Below are positions 1 through 5,790 of a stretch of 6,962 nucleotides of DNA, one piece after another. This DNA is from an uncultured beta proteobacterium (lineage in GTDB: Bacteria > Pseudomonadota > Gammaproteobacteria > Burkholderiales > Burkholderiaceae_C). The notes under the pieces are model-generated. The model did not search any database. It saw nothing but the letters and a program-made list of their open reading frames with translations, and was not told the DNA's origin. Within the stretch, counting starts at the first letter, position 1, and each line of letters starts with the position of its first letter. Both the position numbers and the translations under genes were made by a program. The stretch covers positions 1 through 6,962 of the forward strand of contig CAJBVC010000870.1 of assembly GCA_903958915.1 (NCBI GenBank). Direction: 5' to 3'.

Positions 1-789
1 ATCGTCGGTTGTGGCCCGGCGGGGTTGTCCGCGGGGCTCTCTGCTATCCGCCACAAGCTGACCTACAAAATCGTCGAACAGGAGGACTCTTTGGGGGGCG
101 CGGTGTACCACTATCCGCGCCAGAAAATCGCCATGACCGCCCCGGTCGAACTGGACTTGATCGGCAAGGTGAAATTCGGCGAGGTGCAGAAGGAGAAGTT
201 GCTCGCGTTCTGGCTGGACGTTGTTCAGAAGACCGGCATCAAGATTTCCTTCAAAGAGCGGATGGAATCCATTGAGCGGATGGATGGCAAGTTTCTCGTA
301 CGCACCAACAAGGGCAGTTACAGTGCACACTCGGTCTTGCTCGCCATGGGGCGCCGTGGCACTCCACGCAAACTGGAAGTACCAGGCGAAGAATCCGCCA
401 AGGTGACCTACCGGCTGATCGACCCCGAACAGTACGCCGGACAAGCGGTCCTCGTTGTTGGCGGTGGCGACAGCGCGCTGGAAGCGGCCATCGCACTGGC
501 GGACGTTCCCGAAACGGATGTGATCCTGTCGTACCGCAGCGCGGCGTTCTCACGGGTCAAGCAGAAGAACCGCACGCTCCTCGACTCGGCCCAGCAAGCG
601 GGACGACTGCGCGTGCTGCTCAATTCCTCAGTCCGGCAAATCATGGAACATCAGGTTGAAATCGACCACGATGGCGTCGTGCAACGCTACCGCAACGACG
701 CGGTGCTTGTCTGTGCCGGCGGCTTATTGCCAACGCCCTTGCTGCAAAAAATTGGTGTCGAGTTCAACACAAAGTTTGGCACTGCGTAA
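1..789 (+). CDS. FAD/NAD(P)-binding oxidoreductase, thioredoxin-reductase-like fold, 5'-truncated
   Basis: The frame is open from base 1 to a TAA at 787-789, giving 262 residues; the true start lies upstream. The visible part opens with a Rossmann dinucleotide motif, GCGPAG (residues 3-8), expected to bind FAD. An AMGRRGTPRKLEVPGE segment follows (about residues 116-131), and then a second Rossmann motif, VVGGGDSALEAA (about 151-162), expected to bind NAD(P)H. The C-terminal CAGGLLPTPLL stretch (about 237-247) resembles the flavin-contacting end of this fold. This order is that of low-molecular-weight thioredoxin reductases and YpdA-like flavoproteins, but no CxxC lies before the second Rossmann motif. 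A classical disulfide exchange is therefore unlikely; electrons probably go from NAD(P)H through flavin to another partner. Such proteins sometimes carry an N-terminal ferredoxin or cytochrome domain, but that region is outside the window. The substrate is unknown. A cNMP-binding protein follows in the same orientation. Confidence 0.85.
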   Translation: MVGCGPAGLSAGLSAIRHKLTYKIVEQEDSLGGAVYHYPRQKIAMTAPVELDLIGKVKFGEVQKEKLLAFWLDVVQKTGIKISFKERMESIERMDGKFLVRTNKGSYSAHSVLLAMGRRGTPRKLEVPGEESAKVTYRLIDPEQYAGQAVLVVGGGDSALEAAIALADVPETDVILSYRSAAFSRVKQKNRTLLDSAQQAGRLRVLLNSSVRQIMEHQVEIDHDGVVQRYRNDAVLVCAGGLLPTPLLQKIGVEFNTKFGTA

Positions 790-825
790 TCCCGAGGAGC
801 GTGCCAACCGCGGCACAGGTTACGA

Positions 826-854
826 TTGCCAGACACCGAATTTACGGGTAGTCT
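826..854 (+). promoter_or_regulatory. Possible sigma70 promoter for the cNMP-binding gene
   Basis: TTGCCA (826-831, five of six to the -35 consensus) and TAGTCT (849-854, four of six to the -10 consensus) are separated by exactly 17 bp. Transcription would begin near 861, leaving a leader of about 50 nt before the ATG at 913. This is a motif match only, and co-transcription with the upstream gene remains possible. Confidence 0.3.
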
Positions 855-901
855 TCTGTCCAGCCGTTCCAGCCCTGCTGATGACAACCCTATGCACCTT
901 T

Positions 902-908
902 GAAAGAG
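902..908 (+). promoter_or_regulatory. Ribosome binding site of the cNMP-binding gene
   Basis: The purine-rich stretch GAAAGAG lies four bases before the ATG at 913. An in-frame TGA at 901-903 excludes longer starts, so this site and the ATG at 913 together fix the start. Confidence 0.5.
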
Positions 909-912
909 TTCC

Positions 913-1404
913 ATGAACGCGTCTCCTCCGCAATCATCTGAATCAGACACCAGTGGGCTAGTGGCTGCCATCACCCGCAACCAGTCCGATGGCAGTCTGG
1001 CAAAGTTCCTGGAGAGTTTCCGCTGGAGCGTGCTGTCAGCCTTTGTGCAGCCCCAAATGCTGCAACGCGGCCACCTGCTGATTGCGCAGGGCGACCGTGA
1101 TCGAAAGCTCTATTTCCTGGAGTCGGGCAACCTTAAGGTCGACATCCACACCGAGGGCGGACTGGTGCAACTGGCACTGCTTGGGCCGGGTACCGTGGTG
1201 GGTGAGGGCAGCTTTTTCTCGCAGCTCGCTCGCACTGCCAATGTGGCAGCCTATAGTGACTGCAAGGTGTGGTCGATGGGGCCGCAGGATTTCGACAACC
1301 TGCGCCGCCAGAACCCTGGTGTCGCGTTGGCCTTGGCGATGGCATTGGGTGCGGTGATGGCCAGTCGCATGCTGGACCTGAGCAACCGCATCACCGTGAC
1401 CTGA
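913..1404 (+). CDS. Stand-alone cyclic nucleotide-binding (Crp-like sensor) domain protein, no HTH
   Basis: This is a 163-residue protein consisting of an N-terminal helical segment and one cNMP-binding beta-roll (about residues 50-140). It ends in a single long helix (about 142-158) with no helix-turn-helix, so it is not a Crp-type DNA-binding protein. The phosphate-binding cassette appears intact: G97-E98 then, nine residues on, R107-T108-A109, matching the Glu72 and Arg82-Ser83 region of E. coli CRP. Binding of a cyclic nucleotide or dinucleotide is thus plausible; the ligand cannot be told from sequence. The start is fixed by an in-frame stop just upstream and a GAAAGAG ribosome site. It follows the flavoprotein in the same orientation after 123 bp and ends 15 bp from the converging purL end. 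Its role may be to regulate a partner protein by contact; this is inference. Confidence 0.85.
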   Translation: MNASPPQSSESDTSGLVAAITRNQSDGSLAKFLESFRWSVLSAFVQPQMLQRGHLLIAQGDRDRKLYFLESGNLKVDIHTEGGLVQLALLGPGTVVGEGSFFSQLARTANVAAYSDCKVWSMGPQDFDNLRRQNPGVALALAMALGAVMASRMLDLSNRITVT

Positions 1405-1419
1405 CCAAAGCCCCTTCGG

Positions 1420-4400
1420 CTACCCCACCCACTGGCGTGCATTGCGCCAAAGCTGCATCCAGGGGCTGAATTCGTTCGCATCCAGACTCGTCCAGCTCAT
1501 CTGGATGTTGCGAAACACGCGCTCCGGGTGCGGCATCATGGCCGTAAAGCGTCCGTCTGCCGTGGTTACCGCGGTAAGGCCGCCAGGACTGCCGTTGGGG
1601 TTGAACGGATAAGCCTCAGTTTGGGCGCCGGTGTTGTCGACAAAGCGCATGGCAGCAATCGCCTGCTCCTGGTTGCCGCGATACTTGAAGTTGGCGTAGC
1701 CCTCCCCGTGCGCCACGGCAATGGGCAGACGCATACCCGCAAGCCCCTTGAAAAACAGCGAGGAGGACTCCAGCACCTCCACCAGACTCAGGCGGGCCTC
1801 AAAGCGCTCGCTCTGGTTGGTGGTGAAACGGGGCCAATCCTGTGCCCCGGGAACGATGTCCGCCAGTTCGGCAAACATCTGGCAGCCATTGCACACACCC
1901 AGGCCAAAGGTGTCTGGGCGTGCAAAAAATGCCTTGAACTGGTCTGACAGCGCCGGGTTGAAGGTGATGGAACGCGCCCATCCGATCCCTGCGCCCAGGG
2001 TATCGCCGTAACTGAACCCACCACAGGCAACCACGCCTTTGAAGTCGCCCAACCGCGCGCGGCCCGATTGCAGGTCGGTCATGTGCACGTCAAACGCTTC
2101 AAAGCCGGCTTCGGTGAACGCATAGGCCATTTCCACATGGGAATTGACGCCCTGCTCCCGCAGTACGGCCACCCGTGGTCGACTGATGAGAAGCCCAGGC
2201 GCTCCTGATTTGATAGCTTGCTGCGCTTGCTGCACAAGCGCTGCAGCCTCTCTTGGCATATGAATCTGCAGACCTGGGTCGTCTTTAGCACCTGCAGCTG
2301 CGTGCTCAGCGTCGGCGCAGGCAGGGTTGTCGCGTTGCTGGCAGATCTTCCAGCTTACCGCGTCCCACACCTGGTGCAGATCAAACAGATCAGCGCTAAA
2401 GACGGCCTTTGCATCGCGCCAGATTTGCAACTGGCCTTTGCCAACATCAATGGCGTCGGTCACGGGGCGCGTCTTGCCAACAAAGTGGCTGTACTTGGCG
2501 AGGCCGTGCGCACGCAGAGTCGCCATCACTTCGGTTCGCTCGGAGGTGCGCACTTGCAGCACCACGCCCAACTCCTCGTTGAACAAGGCTTTGAGCGTCA
2601 TCTCTTGCCGCCGTGGGCCTACCTGCCCCGCCCAGTTTTTGCTATCACCCACGTCCATGCGGCTGTCAGAAATGCCGTCGCCCTCCGTCACCAGCATGTC
2701 CACATTCAACGCAACCCCCACACGCCCGGCGAAAGCCATTTCGGCAACAGCGGCCAGCAGGCCACCGTCGCTACGGTCGTGGTAGGCCAGCAGTTGCCCA
2801 TTGGCGCGCAAGGCGTTGACCGCATGCACCAGGTGCACCAGCTCCTGCGGATCATCGAGGTCGGGGACGGTATCGCCCACCTGATCGAGCGTTTGCGCCA
2901 GGATGCTACCCGCCATGCGGTACTGGCCCTTGCCCAGGTCCACCAAAACCAAGGTGGTGTCTTCCGTGGCATTGAGCTGCGGGGTCAGGGTGCCCCGCAC
3001 ATCCGCCAGGGTCGCAAAGGCGCTGACGATCAGTGACACGGGCGATGTCACCTTTTTGTCTGCAGCACCATCTTTCCATTGCGTGCGCATCGACAGCGAA
3101 TCCTTGCCCACCGGGATACTCACCCCTAGTGCGGGGCACAGGTCCAGCCCCACGGCTTTGACGGTGGCATGCAGCGCAGCATCTTCGCCTGGCTCACCAC
3201 AAGCGGCCATCCAGTTGGCCGACAACTTCACCCGCGACAACTCGATGGGTGCGGCCAGCAGGTTGGTAATGGCTTCTGCCACGGCCATGCGCCCTGATGC
3301 AGGGGCATTGAGTGCCGCCAGCGGCGTACGCTCCCCCATGGACATAGCCTCGCCGGCAAAGCCTTTGAAGTCGGCCAGCGTGACAGCGCAATCTGCTACC
3401 GGCACTTGCCACGGCCCGACCATCTGGTCACGGTGCGTGAGGCCGCCCACCGTACGATCGCCGATCGTGATGAGAAAGCGCTTGCAGGCCACCGTAGGAT
3501 GGGCCAGCACGTCGATCACTGCTTTTTGTAGGTCTACCCCGGTCAGGTTGAGCGGGCTAAACGTTCGCGCCACCGAAGTGACATCGCGATGCATCTTGGG
3601 CGGTTTGCCCAGCAATACATCCATCGGCATGCTGACTGGAGCCCCCACGCTCCCCACGTTGTGTGGTTCGCTGCCCCCCGAGGGGGCTAATTCCCCTTGG
3701 GGCGGCCCGGCGGGGAATTGTGTTCGCGCTTCGGGCATTTGCCCATCGCTGACCAACAAATGGCGCTCTTGAGTTGCCACCCCGATGACGGCAAACGGGC
3801 AGCGCTCCCGCTCACACAGGGCCTGAAACTGCTCCAACGACTCGGGAGCGATGGCCAGCACATAGCGCTCCTGGCTCTCGTTGCACCAGATCTCCTTGGG
3901 CGCCATGCCGCTTTCTTCGAGCAAGATGGCACCTAAGTCAAAGCGCGCACCACGGCCAGCGTCGTTGGTCAGCTCCGGGAAGGCATTGGACAAGCCCCCG
4001 GCACCCACATCATGAATCGCCAGTATGGGGTTGCGGTCACCCTGAATCCAGCACTGGTTGATGACCTCCTGCGCCCGTCGCTCCATCTCCGGGTTACCGC
4101 GCTGCACCGAGTCAAAGTCCAAGTGCGCCGCATTGGCGCCGGTGGCCATGGAACTGGCGGCGCTGCCGCCCATGCCGATGCGCATGCCGGGGCCACCCAG
4201 TTGAATCAGCAGGCTTCCCGCCGGAAACGCAATCTTGTGTGTCTGGCCCGCATCGATCACCCCCAGTCCACCCGCGATCATGATGGGCTTGTGGTAGCCA
4301 CGCTGTACGGTGTCTACGTCACTGGCCACCGTCTGCTCGTACTCGCGGAAATAGCCGAGCAGGTTGGGCCGGCCAAACTCGTTGTTGAAGGCAGCACCAC

Positions 4401-5535
4401 CCAAGGGGCCTTCAACCATGATTTGCAGCGGACTGGCAATATGCTCTGGCTTGCCGAACTCGCTCCCCCACAATTTCGACACGGTAAACCCGGTCAGACC
4501 CGCCTTGGGTTTGGAGCCACGTCCGGTGGCACCTTCGTCACGAATTTCACCGCCGGCCCCCGTAGATGCGCCCGGAAACGGCGAGATGGCAGTGGGATGG
4601 TTATGGGTTTCCACCTTCATCAGAATATGGTTGGTTTCGCTACGTTTTTCATAGCTGGCTACGCTTACCCCACCTGCGTCAGTGGCCGATTTCGCTACAA
4701 ACCGTTCAACCTGTGTGCCGTCCATCACCGACGCATTGTCGGAGTACGCCACCAGCATGTGCTGGGGATTTTGCAGGTGGGTGTGGCGAATCATGCCAAA
4801 CAGGGTGTGCTCCTGCACCACGCTGTCAATGGTGAACTGGGCGTTAAAGATCTTGTGGCGGCAGTGCTCGCTGTTGGCCTGGGCAAACATCATCAGCTCG
4901 ACATCGGTCGGGTTGCGGCCCAGGGCAGTGAAGGCGTTGACCAGGTAATCCATTTCGTCAGCCGCAAGCGCCAGTCCAAACGCTGCATTGGCCGCTACCA
5001 GAGCAGCCTTGCCGCCGCCGATCAGGTCCACATGCTGCATCGGCTCAGGCCGCAGTGCACTAAAAAGGTCCTGCGCCTGCGCGCGGTCCAGCATGGCGCT
5101 CTCGGTCATCCGGTCGTGCAACAAGGCTGCAATTTGTTCCAGTTGCGTGGTGGACAGGGTCGGATGCGACAGCAGTCCGCTTTTGAGCGTGAGGCGGTAC
5201 TCCGCCAGCCGCTCAATACGTTTGACCGCCAAACCACAGTTGTGCGCAATGTCGGTCGCTTTGGATGCCCAGGGGGATACGGTGCCAAAACGGGGGCTGA
5301 TCACCACACATGCGCCATCTGAGGGACCACCATAGGGCTCACCATAGGTCAGTAGGGAAGCCAGCTGGGTCTGCAAGTGCGTGTTCAGCGGGCTTTCGCA
5401 CGCCACCAAATGCACAAACCGCGCGCTGATGCTGGAAATCTTTTCGTGAATAGCCTGCAAGGCGGGCAACAGCTGTTGAGCGCGAAACGAACTCAGAGCG
5501 TTGCCGCCCTCGAATGGGGTGATATACAGGGTCAC
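1420..5535 (-). CDS. purL: Phosphoribosylformylglycinamidine synthase (FGAM synthase, large single-chain form)
   Basis: This cytoplasmic enzyme does the fourth step of de novo purine synthesis: FGAR + glutamine + ATP to FGAM + glutamate. The order is an N-terminal domain and linker with ANSEHCRH (Cys225), then an ATP-binding synthase half with [13 protein letters not shown] (from about residue 310). A second synthase half follows (about 636-1080, with GDRTVGG and PVGKDS). Last is a glutamine amidotransferase (about 1119-1371) with nucleophile Cys1215 in GVCNGCQ and the His1336/Glu1338 pair in MMPHPER. All key residues are present, so the gene should be functional. The start is GTG at 5535, matching the family's [15 protein letters not shown] beginning; no clear Shine-Dalgarno is seen. 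At 1371 residues it is about 76 longer than E. coli PurL as I recall it (1295). Part of the excess comes from palindromic repeats translated in frame at about residues 281-299, 606-633 and 1094-1114. It converges with the cNMP gene and diverges from the hemerythrin-FNR gene. Confidence 0.98.
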   Translation of the reverse strand: MTLYITPFEGGNALSSFRAQQLLPALQAIHEKISSISARFVHLVACESPLNTHLQTQLASLLTYGEPYGGPSDGACVVISPRFGTVSPWASKATDIAHNCGLAVKRIERLAEYRLTLKSGLLSHPTLSTTQLEQIAALLHDRMTESAMLDRAQAQDLFSALRPEPMQHVDLIGGGKAALVAANAAFGLALAADEMDYLVNAFTALGRNPTDVELMMFAQANSEHCRHKIFNAQFTIDSVVQEHTLFGMIRHTHLQNPQHMLVAYSDNASVMDGTQVERFVAKSATDAGGVSVASYEKRSETNHILMKVETHNHPTAISPFPGASTGAGGEIRDEGATGRGSKPKAGLTGFTVSKLWGSEFGKPEHIASPLQIMVEGPLGGAAFNNEFGRPNLLGYFREYEQTVASDVDTVQRGYHKPIMIAGGLGVIDAGQTHKIAFPAGSLLIQLGGPGMRIGMGGSAASSMATGANAAHLDFDSVQRGNPEMERRAQEVINQCWIQGDRNPILAIHDVGAGGLSNAFPELTNDAGRGARFDLGAILLEESGMAPKEIWCNESQERYVLAIAPESLEQFQALCERERCPFAVIGVATQERHLLVSDGQMPEARTQFPAGPPQGELAPSGGSEPHNVGSVGAPVSMPMDVLLGKPPKMHRDVTSVARTFSPLNLTGVDLQKAVIDVLAHPTVACKRFLITIGDRTVGGLTHRDQMVGPWQVPVADCAVTLADFKGFAGEAMSMGERTPLAALNAPASGRMAVAEAITNLLAAPIELSRVKLSANWMAACGEPGEDAALHATVKAVGLDLCPALGVSIPVGKDSLSMRTQWKDGAADKKVTSPVSLIVSAFATLADVRGTLTPQLNATEDTTLVLVDLGKGQYRMAGSILAQTLDQVGDTVPDLDDPQELVHLVHAVNALRANGQLLAYHDRSDGGLLAAVAEMAFAGRVGVALNVDMLVTEGDGISDSRMDVGDSKNWAGQVGPRRQEMTLKALFNEELGVVLQVRTSERTEVMATLRAHGLAKYSHFVGKTRPVTDAIDVGKGQLQIWRDAKAVFSADLFDLHQVWDAVSWKICQQRDNPACADAEHAAAGAKDDPGLQIHMPREAAALVQQAQQAIKSGAPGLLISRPRVAVLREQGVNSHVEMAYAFTEAGFEAFDVHMTDLQSGRARLGDFKGVVACGGFSYGDTLGAGIGWARSITFNPALSDQFKAFFARPDTFGLGVCNGCQMFAELADIVPGAQDWPRFTTNQSERFEARLSLVEVLESSSLFFKGLAGMRLPIAVAHGEGYANFKYRGNQEQAIAAMRFVDNTGAQTEAYPFNPNGSPGGLTAVTTADGRFTAMMPHPERVFRNIQMSWTSLDANEFSPWMQLWRNARQWVG
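2196..2256. repeat. Comamonadaceae-type palindromic repeat translated within purL (copy 2)
   Basis: The core is a near-perfect inverted repeat: GCGCTTG (2223-2229) and CAAGCGC (2235-2241) around a five-base loop, extending to 2219-2245 with one mismatch. Next to it lies the word TTTGATAGCT (2209-2218). From memory, this combination of TTTGATAGCT, GCGCTTG, CAAGCGC and a following GCCTC is typical of a dispersed intergenic repeat in Rhodoferax, Polaromonas and Acidovorax genomes. Here it is read through in frame as about residues 1094-1114 of PurL, an Ala/Gln-rich peptide in the linker just before the glutaminase domain. That linker (DPGL to RPxVAV) is 29 residues here against 21 in E. coli PurL as I recall it. 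Boundaries are approximate. Confidence 0.65.
3640..3719. repeat. GC-rich palindromic (REP-like) element translated within purL (copy 1)
   Basis: Two hairpins are visible: GCCCCC (3673-3678) with GGGGGC (3682-3687) around a three-base loop, and a perfect eight-base inverted repeat AATTCCCC (3689-3696) with GGGGAATT (3712-3719). The arrangement of GGGGCGGCCCGGCG, a CCCCCCGAGGGGG hairpin and CCCCACG words is one I recall as a common dispersed repeat of Comamonadaceae genomes. It is read in frame as about residues 606-633 of PurL, a Gly/Pro/Ser-rich stretch between the two synthase halves. The distance from the preceding strand to MPMDVLLGK is 38 residues here and about 9 in E. coli PurL, so a net insertion of some 26-29 codons is indicated. 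Boundaries are approximate. Confidence 0.75.
4639..4695. repeat. Probable diverged third repeat copy within purL, related to the 2196-2256 element
   Basis: Aligned without gaps, 4639-4679 and 2201-2241 agree at 28 of 41 positions, including ATAGCT and CGCTT. The offset between the two, 2438 bases, is not a multiple of three, so they are translated in different frames and give unrelated peptides. The similarity therefore cannot come from protein homology. A GGCC word and an ATTT tail follow, as I recall for this repeat family. The palindrome is decayed (ACGC with GCGT only). It encodes about residues 281-299 of PurL, just before the conserved THNHPT loop, where the protein is about seven residues longer than E. 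coli PurL. Confidence 0.5.
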
Positions 5536-5790
5536 GGGAGCAATCTGGAGTGGTAGGCAGAGCGCCGAATTTTACCTGCCCCCTGTATCGTGGCTGACCT
5601 GCATCAACTTCCCATGCAGACAACACCAATCGCAATTTGGCCTCCAACGTCGGTGGACACTGCCCGGTACAGGGATTTGGCGCATAGCGACTTTTTGGTT
5701 GTCGCTCACTGCAGCCATGAGCGCAGTACCATTGACATGGTGGCGGGAATCAAATTTTCGCCGTTTACCGGCACAACACCTTCCTTTTCC
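5536..5790. other. Divergent region between purL and the hemerythrin-FNR gene
   Basis: This region must hold the promoters of both divergent genes, but no convincing -35/-10 pair was found on either strand. On the plus strand a perfect TTGACA occurs at 5732-5737, without a good -10 at 16-18 bp. On the minus strand a TAAAAT-like -10 lies near 5566-5575 without a good -35. The frame of the downstream gene is open from 5557 onward, so part of the region may be coding. An AATTTGGCCTCCA word at 5634-5646 may be a remnant of the family repeat. No FNR-type box (TTGAT-N4-ATCAA) was seen. Confidence 0.5.

Larger units (their letters stand above)
790..912 (+). other. Intergenic spacer between flavoprotein and cNMP-binding gene
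   Basis: This 123-bp gap contains a weak five-base-pair hairpin (801-805 with 812-816) without a following T-run, so it is not a convincing terminator. It also holds a possible sigma70 promoter, listed separately. No coding potential was seen: the downstream frame is closed by TGA at 901-903. Confidence 0.6.

Noticed and set aside
801..816. Small hairpin after the flavoprotein gene as a terminator
   Set aside because: The stem is only five base pairs and no T-run follows.
1409..1421. AGCC/GGCT hairpin between the converging gene ends as a bidirectional terminator
   Set aside because: A four-base-pair stem without T-runs on either side is too weak to call.
2218..3772. Overlapping 272- and 289-codon plus-strand frames opposite purL
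   Set aside because: They are shadows of purL codon bias, overlap each other in different frames and show no family features.
4012..5322. 436-codon open frame on the plus strand opposite purL
   Set aside because: It is antisense to conserved PurL domains and its translation shows no recognisable domain; long antisense frames are common in GC-rich genes with biased third codon positions.
5733..5753. TTGAC...ATCAA pair as an FNR box
   Set aside because: The half-sites are 12 bases apart instead of four and the first does not match TTGAT.
5732..5759. TTGACA with an A/T-rich stretch as a strong promoter for the hemerythrin-FNR gene
   Set aside because: The -35 is perfect but nothing close to TATAAT lies 16-18 bases downstream, and the site may be inside the coding frame.
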